NCBI GenBank assembly: GCA_001592805.2
Contig: CP051142.1
Location: 868,001 to 932,000, forward strand
DNA length: 64,000 bases
Direction: 5' to 3'
Source: Peltaster fructicola
Taxonomy: Eukaryota > Ascomycota > Dothideomycetes
The translations under genes and the position numbers were made by a program. The stretch's first letter is position 1. Each line of letters opens with the position of its first letter. The notes below the pieces were generated by a model. It saw nothing but the letters and a program-made list of their open reading frames with translations, was not told the DNA's origin and searched no databases. This document shows, piece by piece, positions 32,201 to 40,893 of the stretch.

Positions 32201-33251
32201 TATTGTCGGACTGCCAGAATACGACGAGTACAACTGCTTGCTTACAGTTACATGCAAGTTCTCGAAGAGAACCATCCTCATACCTGGTCATGATCAACTT
32301 GATGCAACAGCCTGGGCACATAAGCTACTGGATGAACTGTTTAGCTGCGACTGGGGACTACCTAGTGCAATCATTTCCGACAGAGATCCAAAGTTCACAT
32401 CCAAGCTGTGGTCGACAATGTTCGATCGACTTGGCATCAAGCTTCTTCGCTCCACCGCATACCATCCTCAAACCGATGGACAGTCCGAACGAACGAACCA
32501 GACCGTCGAGATCGCGCTACGCTACTACCTTGCAAAGAACCCCGATCATGCACTGGGTTGGGCATATGTCTTGCCGCAGCTACGGTTCATGTTGAACAAC
32601 TCGGTCAGTCGAGGTACGGGAGTCTCGCCGAACGAGTTGTGTTACGGCTTCAGACCGCGTGAAGCGACTGATGTAAGCGTCGCCTTACCGGACGAGCACA
32701 AGGTACGACATCAAGAAGCAGAGGATAGCATAGCGTACGCACAAGCTGCTATGAAGATCCGCTATGACACACAGCACACACCATGGTCGCCACAAGTGGG
32801 TGATCGTGTGTACTTAAAGCTCGATAACTATCGTATACCGGGATTCAAGAATGACAAGTTGTCGCAGAAATACGCTGGTCCTTTCGCCATCGCGAATGCT
32901 GTGGGACGTCATGCATACAAGCTCTTACTGCCATCTACTTGGAAGATGCATCCGGTTGTATCAGTTACCGAACTCGAGCCAGCTGCAACCGGAGATGACC
33001 CATACGAACGACGAAGACATGATGATCGTCGTCAACTCAAGAAAAGCCTGAAGCTGCGAGAACTTGAGGACAACCAGCTGCTGCCTGAGCGTCTGTTGGA
33101 TCGACGTACACGAACGCTTCGAGGCAAACAAGTTGAGGAATTTCGCGTGAGACACGCCACGACTACAGCAGAGCACGACAAATGGGTCAATCGTCAGAAT
33201 CTGCCGGTGCAACTGCTACGAGAATATCTGAGAAACCATCCGGTAGGGTAG
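29298..33251 (+). CDS. pol: Retrotransposon Pol (protease, reverse transcriptase, RNase H, integrase, chromodomain-like tail)
   Basis: The protein has 1317 residues from ATG 29298, which overlaps the Gag stop as TAATG; termination-reinitiation is a plausible way to make it, by analogy with other elements that overlap a stop and start. An aspartic protease has DSG at residue 39. Reverse transcriptase runs from about residue 330, with VVDVRGLNK, and FIDDIIVFS as the catalytic YxDD-type motif. RNase H follows (IFTDSAKQRGFG; YWPTELEVAALVWAI). Integrase has an HHCC finger (from about 32005) and a DDE core with AMDFIVG, IISDRDPKF and HPQTDGQSERTNQ. A GPY/F-like module and a diverged chromodomain-like segment (PERLLDRRTR, HDKWVNRQNL, LLREYL) end the protein. 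The frame looks whole. Confidence 0.95.
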   Translation: MAARSTKQMDPPINHPRYHYATVHLSLKHDAPLQPVCIDSGTSTTLVGTNFLEQQGTSLVHLVPAYLKWVRGVGGATSRVLGAMTLSLYFQNNLTSHCFAHVVENLRPNLLLGTDWLVTTSATLDFRSCQLALPQGDVSMFVDKPFGSRAQSDIPVRARTRTVLQPNKITAIPIVTGPDVQGLHLFTPTHQHLLHQILNTENNTIYAVNESNLTTEIPQGFPLGHLSTSFDGLTATEAYSWQDAKADNISPSWSYNTEPVVYQDTSNNPEGLPTRTGPFGATIYGDDDTALRISELVALFQDLFTDDGKIATIPEQEWMTVPLAGEWNTADAKLAHKVYPMGPKDRELLDATHDKLHRQGRMEWTKTPTPFGFPVFVVWRLVDGVRKGRVVVDVRGLNKITIPDSYPLPLQTDITSAVAGCSYLSTVDCTKFFHQLPVAKEDRHKFTVVTHRGQEQYNVALMGYKNAPPYAQRQIDRLLRESGIAFAKAFIDDIIVFSKSLQEHLGHLHYLFSVLQDYKITLSGDKSNLGFPSLNLLGQRVDAYGLRTTSDKLAAIKNLSFPSTLKDLETYIGMTGWLRHYVLHYATIVEPLQTYKTKRLKSAPQSKQARTHFTNAARIEATPELLDAFNALQDAFSDPKTLVHYARARPLHIFTDSAKQRGFGVIVAHLLGDPQPPKGLTADNKLPASTKIQPILYLSKTLSGAERRYWPTELEVAALVWAIKRVRWMIEGSEHVTTIYTDHEAIVGLSKQTSLNSSATDKLNNRLTRASQYMSQFNLNVIVVQGRLHLFADALSRLPARQTTPVDDHDDVLDDLVFAHLLTTENGTSTTILEIQPDFKKELQKAYDSDKHFSRIKARAESMDDSESLGFAWRDGLLWKDGRLCIPKALDGDIFEIAHDQQFHPGFHRLYARIRDQYYIRKLEKRLRLYIMHCDECKQLQTRRHKPFGDLHPILSPAIPFHTIAMDFIVGLPEYDEYNCLLTVTCKFSKRTILIPGHDQLDATAWAHKLLDELFSCDWGLPSAIISDRDPKFTSKLWSTMFDRLGIKLLRSTAYHPQTDGQSERTNQTVEIALRYYLAKNPDHALGWAYVLPQLRFMLNNSVSRGTGVSPNELCYGFRPREATDVSVALPDEHKVRHQEAEDSIAYAQAAMKIRYDTQHTPWSPQVGDRVYLKLDNYRIPGFKNDKLSQKYAGPFAIANAVGRHAYKLLLPSTWKMHPVVSVTELEPAATGDDPYERRRHDDRRQLKKSLKLRELEDNQLLPERLLDRRTRTLRGKQVEEFRVRHATTTAEHDKWVNRQNLPVQLLREYLRNHPVG

Positions 33252-33398
33252 ATTCACTTCTACTCACGTCATGTGTTTGCACATGCTGAGAAATGAGAGC
33301 GCGACACCTTACTTTTCGCATTCTGTCGCAACTTGCAGCATTACAACTACTTCTTCATTACATCTGCGCTACAACAAGCAAGCTCTACAACGACTACA

Positions 33399-34466
33399 AT
33401 GGATACAGAGCAGAACAACGACGCTGCATCAATGCAACCAGCAAATACAGAGCAGCACAATGAGGCACCGAGCATGCCAAAAGAAGTACCTCGTGTGACG
33501 TTCTTTCCAGAGGAATTCTTGGACACTCTCTATGGCAAGAAAATCTACGGTCCGCGTACTAAAGCACAACAGGACACCATGGACTTCCTCGCTGATCCGG
33601 AAACTGCCAAGATACCACTCAACTTGGGTAACAAGGACATGAAGAACAAGAAGGACAAGAAGGACAACAACGATGACGGGGTTGACAAGGCTGTTACCAA
33701 GAACACCTTGGATACTCCAAAGGACGACGAGGATGACTATGATGGCTTTGTGTTCAACCTTGACACCGACACACTGAACAAATTGACGAGCAACGCAGAG
33801 GACAAGGCGAACAAGTCGAAGAACAAGCACAACGACTTGGACGATATACCAGCATCAACCAGAGCGCTCAAAAACAAGAGGGCTGCCGCTCGGCAGCGAC
33901 GAACTTTGACGTCCAGACTCATCGAAAGACACCAGTTGATCTTGAACAACATGGCTGTCCTACCACGCGATGCGACTCAAGACTACCGCCCTGAGAACGT
34001 GGACTACCAACGGGCATTCAAGTTACAGGACCAGGTCTTGAGTGCAGTACAGGGCAACCAGAGACTCGTCAAGAGCCTCCAGAAGAACGCTCCGAAGTGG
34101 AACGAAGACAACGTCGGCGAGTACACTGTCAGCATTGCTACTTTTGCTGGCTCTATCGGCCTGCGCACCACACAGAGCTCGTCTGCTGCTGCAGACGACG
34201 TCGGACCAGTGTTGGCACCAGCTACAATCGTGCCCTCGGCTGCCACTCAAGCACTTGACGCACTACTGACTGGTTATACACCATCTTCTGCAACGTTCGC
34301 CGCACCGGTTCTTCGACGACCACCACCACCGGTCATGGTTGACAAGATGTCTTCACCAATTCCAGAGCCGGTGAAAAGAGAACACCGTCCGTGGACAAGA
34401 ACTTGCCACCACTGCCAGAGGAAGCCACCTCTGCACCACCTCCGGACTACGCTGTTCTTGCTGTGA
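33399..34466 (+). CDS. Extra open frame of the retrotransposon (ORF3), unknown function
   Basis: This frame lies between Pol and the right LTR and encodes about 355 residues from its first ATG. It is very hydrophilic: an N-terminal Asn/Gln/Glu stretch, PRVTFFPEEFLDTLYG, then Lys/Asp-rich segments (KNKKDKKDNNDD), a basic block (KNKRAAARQRRTLTSRL) and a Pro/Ala-rich end. No known domain is recognised and there is no signal peptide. Ty3/gypsy elements sometimes carry an extra ORF in this position, including envelope-like ones. The composition here does not establish an envelope function. Confidence 0.6.
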   Translation: MDTEQNNDAASMQPANTEQHNEAPSMPKEVPRVTFFPEEFLDTLYGKKIYGPRTKAQQDTMDFLADPETAKIPLNLGNKDMKNKKDKKDNNDDGVDKAVTKNTLDTPKDDEDDYDGFVFNLDTDTLNKLTSNAEDKANKSKNKHNDLDDIPASTRALKNKRAAARQRRTLTSRLIERHQLILNNMAVLPRDATQDYRPENVDYQRAFKLQDQVLSAVQGNQRLVKSLQKNAPKWNEDNVGEYTVSIATFAGSIGLRTTQSSSAAADDVGPVLAPATIVPSAATQALDALLTGYTPSSATFAAPVLRRPPPPVMVDKMSSPIPEPVKREHRPWTRTCHHCQRKPPLHHLRTTLFLL

Positions 34467-34576
34467 CACTCGCGGGTGTCATCATCGGCGTCCTGCTCTC
34501 ACTCTTGTTCCTCTTCATCATCTGGATGATTCCAACCAAGCACGAGGTTGCTCTGATTGACGGCACTGACGACTGA
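34391..34576 (+). other. Short open frame with one strong transmembrane segment, within the retrotransposon
   Basis: A 62-codon open stretch lies at the 3' end of the internal region. It has a Pro-rich lead (PPLPEEATSAPPPDY), one long hydrophobic span (AVLAVTLAGVIIGVLLSLLF and onward) and a short charged tail. It partly overlaps ORF3 in another frame. A membrane segment at this place recalls envelope-like ORFs of some Ty3 relatives, but that is inference. Confidence 0.45.
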
Positions 34577-34622
34577 TGGGTACCAGCAACAACTACGACA
34601 TCTCTATGCACTCGAGGACGAG

Positions 34623-34642
34623 CGCCCTTTTTCGAAAGGGCG
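34623..34642 (+). other. Perfect 8-bp hairpin with TTCG loop beside the right LTR
   Basis: CGCCCTTT and AAAGGGCG pair perfectly around a TTCG tetraloop, ending 5 bp before the right LTR. The 3' arm overlaps the purine-rich tract expected to prime plus-strand synthesis. Confidence 0.75.
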
Positions 34643-34647
34643 GCAGA

Positions 34648-34745
34648 TGTTGAGGAAAGCACCTCGGTTGCCAAGCAACCAGTGCTACTACAAGTAGTTA
34701 CCAGATAGACTCTCAAATTACATCATCTTTTCCACACCACAACAA
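34648..34745 (+). repeat. Right long terminal repeat, 98 bp
   Basis: It is identical at every base to the left LTR at 27202-27299, and is followed by the TTAC target-site copy. Confidence 0.93.
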
Positions 34746-34749
34746 TTAC
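34746..34749. repeat. Target-site duplication, right copy (TTAC)
   Basis: This matches the 4 bp at 27198-27201. Confidence 0.75.
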
Positions 34750-34868
34750 TCGTACACTGTTCCCTCACATTTCCGTCACTTCCATGAAATCTCCTTCACC
34801 TTTGATCACTGCTCGAACATCAATAGCAACACTTAGAGCCAGAGCACTCTCGCCCAGCATCAAGCACA

Positions 34869-36103
34869 ATGTCGTCATCAGTAGCAGGCATACACGACCA
34901 AATGGTATCTGTCGGTCAGTCTTCGTACCCTGGCACTCACTAAAGCCTTGCCAACATGCATCGTCTGTAGCTTCATCTCAAGAACCACTCCGAGGATTGT
35001 GGAAACCGACGCATCTTACGCGTCTCCACTACGGCTCTGGTAGTGTTCGTGAGCATCTGCTCGATTGTCTACCAAGCGAGAAGTCGAAGGCCTTCATCAT
35101 AACAGGCTCCTCACTTGCGAACAAGACGTCTCTGGTCAAGCAAGTCGAGGAGTTACTCGGATCCAGGCATGCTGGCACCTTCAGCAAGATCAGACAGCAT
35201 GCTCCTGTCAAGGATCTGGACGAGGCAGCTGAGCTGGTGCTGAAGGAAGACAACATCGACACGGTCATCTCGATCGGTGGTGGTAGTCCCATTGATTCTG
35301 CCAAGGTCATTTCATATCGACTAAACGAGAAGAAGAAGGGCAGCTGGCTCTATCACATTAGCATACCCACCACCTTGAGCGCTGCGGAATGCACGATGGG
35401 CGCTGGCTACACGAACGACTCGGGACTCAAGACCGGAGTGTCAGACGCAAAGCTAGCGCCACATGTTGTGATCTATGACAGCAGCTTCCTACTCGACACA
35501 CCTCCATGGCTCCTGATGAGTACGGCTATGCGTGCCATGGACCATGCGGTCGAGCAGATGTACCATCCCACATCGACTGAGATGCCTTCTCGACAGTTGT
35601 GTCTGAGCGCTGTCAGCGATCTGTTTGTGTACCTACCAAAGTACAAGCGTAACCCCAAGGATGAGCAGACAATCACTCGTCTGCAGCTGGCCTCATTCGC
35701 ATCATTGGGCTATCTTGGTCTCAATGTCAAGGGCGGTCTCGGTCTATCGCACGCCCTGGGCTATGCACTTGGATCACCTTACGGCATACCACATGGCATC
35801 ACCTCGTGCTTGACGCTAGGTCACGTCGTCAAGCTCAAAGCTCAGGGCTCAGCTGAAGATGCTGCCCAGCTTGCGAGACTGAGTCCTTATGTTGGTCTGA
35901 CAAGATCCGGGGATGACAAGAAGGATGCTATTGCCATTGGCGATGCGATACTGCATCTTGTTGAGACCTTGGACCTGAAGACGACTCTGACAGAGAAGGG
36001 TGTTGGCAAGGATCAGATTGACACCATTGTCAAAACAGCTACACGACAGGAGAACGGGCCAGTGTTCGATGCTGTCAAGAAGCTAGTTGTGTCGTTGTAT
36101 TGA
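34869..36103 (+). CDS. Iron-containing alcohol dehydrogenase / maleylacetate reductase family
   Basis: This is an NAD(P)H-dependent oxidoreductase of the group III (iron-type) dehydrogenases, closest in style to fungal maleylacetate reductases of aromatic catabolism. The core begins LRGLWKPTHLTRLHYGSGS and shows SIGGGSPIDSAKV (nucleotide binding), AMRAMDHAVEQMYHP, GLSHALGYALG and YGIPHGITS, where the metal-binding His residues lie. Two start models exist. An unspliced frame from ATG 34784 gives 439 residues with an Arg/Ser-rich leader. A spliced model uses ATG 34869, exon 1 to 34914, intron 34915-34970 (56 bp, GTCAGT to TGTAG) and exon 2 to 36103, giving 392 residues, the usual family length; I prefer this. 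The retrotransposon ends 34 bp before the first ATG and 123 bp before the second, so it probably sits in the promoter or 5' UTR. Confidence 0.85.
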
Positions 36104-36488
36104 TGAGTGGCTGTAGCTATGTGCTGATCAATTGCTCCAGAACGGATTGTTAGGCTGATGCCCTTCTGTAACTGCTTACAATATGAGTATGTTCATGACA
36201 CTGAATGGTCAAGATGACACCGTCGTCCTGCTGCAGCCTCAATTGTACAAGCTGTGTTTCTGTCAGGCTCAGTGATGGTTGACAGGAAAAGGATCATACT
36301 TGGGTGGATCTCTAGATCGCGGTTGTCGCGCGGCGCTAAGCTGAATGCAGTAGTCATAGTCGCCAGCCAACTGGGTGCTAGGTGGCAGTCTATTCACATG
36401 CACAGAGCCATAGAAAGCCGTGGAATATGGCTAGTTGGCACTGTACCACGTTCTACAGACCGAGCCAACGGTGATACTAGACCTATCC
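36104..36488. other. Intergenic region with no gene seen
   Basis: This 385-bp stretch lies between two genes on the plus strand. It should hold the dehydrogenase 3' UTR and the U-box gene promoter. Nothing else is recognised. Confidence 0.4.
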
Positions 36489-37409
36489 ATGGCTGATGTC
36501 GCCGACACACTCAAGGAAAGAGGCAATTCAGCATTCAAGGAAGGTCGGTATGCCCAGGCTGAGCTGAGATATTCAGAAGCAATTGGCCACCACGCCAGTA
36601 ACTATCTGATTTACAACAATCGGGCACTCGTACGCTTGAAACTACAGAACTACGATGGCGTTGTCGATGATTGCCTGAAGAGCATCGGGCTTGCACGCCG
36701 AAATCACAAGGCATACTACTTCCTTGGTAAGACCACAGGTGCAACTCTTGGGCAAGGCTGACCCATTCCAGCACAGGCGCAGCTTGCACTGCATCGGCCA
36801 AATGAGGCTTTGAGCTCTGCTCTCACGGCGTACGAGCAGGTTCGTAATCCAGCTGCAGGTGTGAAGAGTTCGACGGCCGATCTCGAGTCATTCAGCTCTC
36901 TCGTCCTCAAATGTAAGAAGGCCAAGTTCGCCAAACGCGAGCAAGAGCGTTTGAGGTTACGCGGTGACCTTCGAGCTGAGATCGAAGAGCTCCTGGAACA
37001 AGGAAGACAGGACGATCTTGCCAAGATCACCAGACGGGTTGATGCTCTTGAACTTCAGCCTGTTCGAGCCACGCAGCTCAGTCAGGATGTTCAATCAGAT
37101 CATGAGCGCAAGCTTGCCGAGCTTCGTACAGTGTTCCTCTTGGCTGACCCGACAAACCCGCCGCAACGAGAGATTCCTGATCACTTGGTCGACATGATCA
37201 CTTTCGAGCCGATGCACGATCCCGTCATGACGAAGAATGGTCATTCATACGAGAGAGCGACCATCCATGAGCATCTGAAGCGATCGCCGACAGATCCTCT
37301 GACTCGAGAACCTCTGACCATACAGGAGCTTCGACCGAACTTTGGGTTGAAAGCTGCTTGTGATGCCTTCTGGGAGAGTGGTGCAAGTGAGTGGATCACT
37401 GACTGGTGA
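36489..37409 (+). CDS. CHIP/STUB1-like U-box E3 ubiquitin ligase
   Basis: This co-chaperone ligase (291 residues) links Hsp70/Hsp90 clients to ubiquitination. Exon 1 is 36489-36726, the intron 36727-36771 (45 bp, GTAAGA, CTGAC branch, TTCCAG), and exon 2 is 36772-37409; the total is 876 nt. Across the junction the sequence reads YYFLAQAQLALHRPNEAL, matching the third TPR repeat of CHIP. Residues ~5-115 form three TPRs (LKERGNSAFKEGRYAQAE, YNNRALVRLKLQNYDGVVDD). A charged coiled-coil middle follows, then a C-terminal U-box (DHLVDMITFEPMHDPVM, GHSYERATI, DPLTREPL). Domain order and length equal those of animal CHIP. A protein quality-control role in cytosol and nucleus follows from family knowledge. 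Confidence 0.92.
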
Positions 37410-37746
37410 ACCCATCCAGGACTGCTTTGGTATAGCAAAAGAATATTGCATGTCATGAATGCTTCCGATGCATGAGCATCATCTCACTATCGCCGTACTC
37501 ACGAGCTGCCCGTTAGTTCGCAGGCAGAGGTGATTGCAACCAAGAGCTGTCTTAAAAATGTCCATATCGGCAGCCAATGCCATCAACGTCATCTCACACA
37601 TTGGCGAGAAAGCTTGCGCTTGTAAAGCTCTACAACCACATCTTCAACCACTATCTCCTCCCGCCGTATACCGGATTACGTTCATTTCTACAGTTTAGCT
37701 CTTTCTTTTTAGGACTTGATGACCATCATACTGGCATAGATGTATC
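37410..37746. other. Intergenic region with no gene seen
   Basis: This 337-bp stretch precedes the SRF1 gene. The part before the start is pyrimidine-rich, as in many fungal promoters. No gene is seen. Confidence 0.4.
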
Positions 37747-38910
37747 ATGCCTGAGATGGCACAACGCGCGTCTCTCGCGTCGACAGCCAGTCCACTAGTA
37801 TCGCCTACCGATCGCAGAACATCCTCATTGCCGAGCGAAGACAGCGATCCTCATGTGCCCGACTCAATACCACCATGGGTTCATCTGACGCCAGACGCTG
37901 CGCCTCCCGTGCCAGAGCCGGTAATACCCAACACGCGACATTGGAGGCCTCCTCCAGCACATAACCACAAACCCGGCAGGAAATGGGACCATTTACGAAG
38001 CGCAGAGGCAGTGCTGATCACTTCGCCAATCGCAGAGCTACAGCAGGAATGGAAGCCATTCATGGAGAGTGGTCCTACCACCAAGTTTGAGACGGACCAT
38101 GAAGGTGCAAGATTGATGGATGCTACGTGGTACGAGCAGAACATGCCTATCTCGAGGCGAGGGTGGGAGGAGAGCGATGAAGCCAATGTTGATAAGAGTG
38201 AGGACGAGGGTGGCTTCTGGCTGTTGTGGTTCTTGAGTCCTAAGAGACGAGATCGAGCTATGCATGTTTTCTGGGTAAGTTGTGCTATCGGATGTTGCGG
38301 ATCGAGCCTGACAACAGACACAGCGGCTGATACTCAAAAACGCCTTCGTTCCTTTGATCTTCCGCATCGTGGTGCTATCATTTACTGCGGCTGCGTTGGG
38401 TATTGCAGCGACCATATACCGAGCAATCAACTCAGTCAACTCGGACGCCGATCCGAACAACAACTGTTCCACAAGGGCATCTACCGACATGGCTCTGATT
38501 GTCGGCTCGATAGCGGTGCCGTACATCGGCTATGTGACCTGGGACGAGTATACAGCGAAGCCGTACGTTCATCTGTCCTTTGATGGATCACGCTGACACT
38601 TAGTAGACTGGGACTTCGATCTGCATTCGCGAAAACATCTCTCCTTCTTGTCGATCTCTACTTCATCATCTTTGCTGCATCGAACCTTAGTCTCGCTTTC
38701 GATGCTTTATTCGATCGCCGCTGGGCTTGCTACGACGAGCCGTATGGAGCACAGGATCTGGACGTATCGGTATCGGGGATCTGCCCTCAAAACGGCGGCA
38801 TATGCTACAAGCAGAAGACTCTGGCGGCAGTCTTATTCCTTGCTCTCATAGCGTGGCTCATCACATTCAGCATCAGTGTCATGAGGGTTGTTGAAAAACT
38901 CAGAGTCTGA
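37747..38910 (+). CDS. SRF1: Srf1-type regulator of phospholipase D
   Basis: This is a multi-pass membrane protein of 356 residues, similar to yeast Srf1, which regulates phospholipase D (Spo14). There are three exons: 37747-38274, 38324-38562 and 38607-38910; the introns are 49 bp (GTAAGT to CACAG) and 44 bp (GTACGT to TAG). The N-terminal ~170 residues are Pro/Ser-rich and cytosolic. Membrane spans follow (LIFRIVVLSFTAAALGIAAT, MALIVGSIAVPYIGYV), then a YDEYTxKP-like motif (WDEYTAKP), LRSAFAKTSLLLVDLYFII, and finally LAAVLFLALIAWLITFSISV. A Cys-containing loop (WACYDE, SGICPQNGGICYKQ) precedes the last span. The last acceptor is a TAGTAG tandem: the alternative site at 38604 adds one residue in frame. 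Confidence 0.82.
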
Positions 38911-39138
38911 GCAGCATCGACGGCATTAAGAGCACCAACAGCACCAATCGCAGCAACCGCACTAACAGCATATACGACGATATACGACTCACGACTGCAT
39001 GTAAGGTTCTGTTTGCATAGCGGGTGTCCTGAAAATGGCAGGCGTTTGTCAACTTGTACATGGGTGGGAGCATTTGTCACACCTTACACATCTAGCAAGA
39101 TCGTTTGATCATACCCATTAATACAGTAATACTAGTGT

Positions 39139-40230
39139 TCACGCAGCACAAACATCACCATCAGGATGCTCATGGTATCTCACACACATCCCTCGTCCAG
39201 TCCAGGGTTTACAGCCTCCAGTATCCTCGCCAAGCACGATTCCACGCTCTCCGGTTCCTCTCCGCACGCAGTTGCCACAGAATGCCTTCTCACAGACACA
39301 ACACCGGTCTGAACTGATGTCCGGCTTCAGCAACTCACGACAACCCTCGCAGCCCTTCACATTGCTCCAACTTCTTGGTCTCCATGCCACCAATGTGTGT
39401 CGTTCAATCGCCTCCGGTCCTGGTCGCTTCAGCTTGACGCATAGGTCTCGCAAGAAACGCGCGTGCCACTCGTCCTTGTGGGTGGCTAGCAGTTTATCGG
39501 TCTTCTTGTATGCAAAAAGGTCTAGTATGAGAGTTCTCAGCGGTGAGTTCTCCCGAATTTGATCGTACAGAATCCTGGTGTCGCTTGGCGTTGGCACGGA
39601 GTTTGTGGTCTCCGAGAGCCTAGCGACAGTGTTGAGGACATGGTTGCTCAGCTCGGGTGTGAGTAATCGGTCTGATAGCCCGTACAGGTCAATCAATAGG
39701 AAGTACTTTGGGCTGCCTTGAGTGTTGCGCAGGTCGCCATCGGCTCGTGCATCGGCCATGATGAATTGACTTGTCGGTAGGACGGTCGGATGCGGAGGTA
39801 TGGCTGGCAGATGGGAGTAGTGTACGCCAGACACATGCGTCGTCAAGCTACCTGTGTATAGCCACTGCAGAAACCACTCAAATATCTCAGGCTTCTCTTC
39901 TGGCAAGCGCACCGTCTGGTCGAGTCCCTCTGCAAATGTACTGTTCAGAGCTGCAGCGAAGAATGGCGAGGCAGATGTGAGCAGCTCTTTGTGGATGAGG
40001 TAGCTCACCGGTGGCTTCGCCGCCTTCGAGTCTCCTACGACTACAGTGGCCATTGCAGAGAAGCCACGAAAGCCAGTTCGCAAGGACACACGGGTCGGCG
40101 ATCTACCCGCTCGTCCAGACGTATAGCGAGGCGGCGGATCATGCTCGCTCGGGTGCGAACTCGTCGAGCTATCCGAAGGTGCAGGTGATGGGATCTCATT
40201 TGCAGACGGCGCTGATAGCCTTGTCGCCAT
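39139..40230 (-). CDS. BTB/POZ domain protein with Cys-rich C-terminus
   Basis: This protein has about 363 residues from ATG 40230; the frame is open further upstream only with non-ATG starts. A Ser/Pro-rich N-terminus is followed by a BTB/POZ fold: ATVVVGDSKAAKPPVSYLIHKELL, ASPFFAAALNSTF, VRLPEEKPEIFEWFLQWLYTG. A helical region follows (YFLLIDLYGLSDRLLTPELSNHV), as in fungal BTB proteins. The C-terminus has a dense set of Cys residues (GCEGCRELL, DRCCVCEKAFCGNCVRRG), suggesting a zinc-binding module. BTB proteins often serve as dimerisation units or cullin-3 adaptors; which applies here cannot be told. It converges with SRF1. Confidence 0.8.
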   Translation of the reverse strand: MATRLSAPSANEIPSPAPSDSSTSSHPSEHDPPPRYTSGRAGRSPTRVSLRTGFRGFSAMATVVVGDSKAAKPPVSYLIHKELLTSASPFFAAALNSTFAEGLDQTVRLPEEKPEIFEWFLQWLYTGSLTTHVSGVHYSHLPAIPPHPTVLPTSQFIMADARADGDLRNTQGSPKYFLLIDLYGLSDRLLTPELSNHVLNTVARLSETTNSVPTPSDTRILYDQIRENSPLRTLILDLFAYKKTDKLLATHKDEWHARFLRDLCVKLKRPGPEAIERHTLVAWRPRSWSNVKGCEGCRELLKPDISSDRCCVCEKAFCGNCVRRGTGERGIVLGEDTGGCKPWTGRGMCVRYHEHPDGDVCAA

Positions 40231-40893
40231 CCTGGGGTCAAGAGGCCACACGGATCGTGTACGTCCAGTGTCGGGCGGCGTTACTGGCAGCCGTGGTAAT
40301 CGGCGATACCAGACCGGAGTCTCTGGAGTATCCAGAGTGACTTTGTCGTCGGACGCCAGGTTGACAGCGGTGCGATGGACATGCGCTCAGCGCTGCTTTA
40401 GTGAAGTCCTTGGGACAATGGATGCGACTGATAGGAACGGGAGAGATTCGAATGGGACGACACAAAGAAGAAGAGTAGCAGTTTGAATCAAAGCAAGCAA
40501 CCTACGACTGATTGACTTTGCCATGTCCGTACACCACACCACCGAGTGAGCAGAAGTGTGGTCGTCGCTTGCGGCCTGGCCGGAAACGGAAGGCACTTGT
40601 CGCCGCCCATGAACACTTCCCAAGCACGCAGGGGTCTAGTAGCATGCCGAAGTCGTGTGATTCAGCATTATAATGACAGACAGAAGTAATGATGGCATGC
40701 TATTAAATGCTCTGGACTGCTCTGAGATGCCGGATTGACGTTGGTTTGCTTCTGAGAAGCAGGGCTTTTGCGGTCGAATGTCGCACATTCCAGTGCACAA
40801 TTCTGGCAAACACCACCAACCCCAGGTGTGACGAACACGCTGATAGCGTCGCACTTCCCACGCAGTTGTCTGTCAGCGACAATCTTGTTGAAT
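40231..40893. other. Intergenic region with no gene seen
   Basis: This 663-bp stretch lies between the BTB gene start and the stop of the small secreted protein. Short overlapping frames show no recognisable content. Confidence 0.4.

Larger units (their letters stand above)
27202..34745 (+). mobile_element. Ty3/gypsy (Metaviridae) LTR retrotransposon, chromovirus-like, whole-looking
   Basis: This 7544-bp element is bounded by identical 98-bp direct repeats and a 4-bp TTAC target duplication. Inside are Gag (27445-29298), Pol (29298-33251) and an additional coding region (33399 to about 34576). The Pol order protease, reverse transcriptase, RNase H, integrase places it in Ty3/gypsy, and a chromodomain-like C-terminus points to the chromovirus branch. 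The sequence just after the left LTR begins with TGG, as expected for a primer-binding site. A purine-rich tract precedes the right LTR. Gag and Pol look unbroken, and the LTRs show no differences, so insertion appears very recent; with only 98 bp, however, the dating is coarse. It landed about 120 bp upstream of the likely start of the iron-type dehydrogenase gene. Confidence 0.95.
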
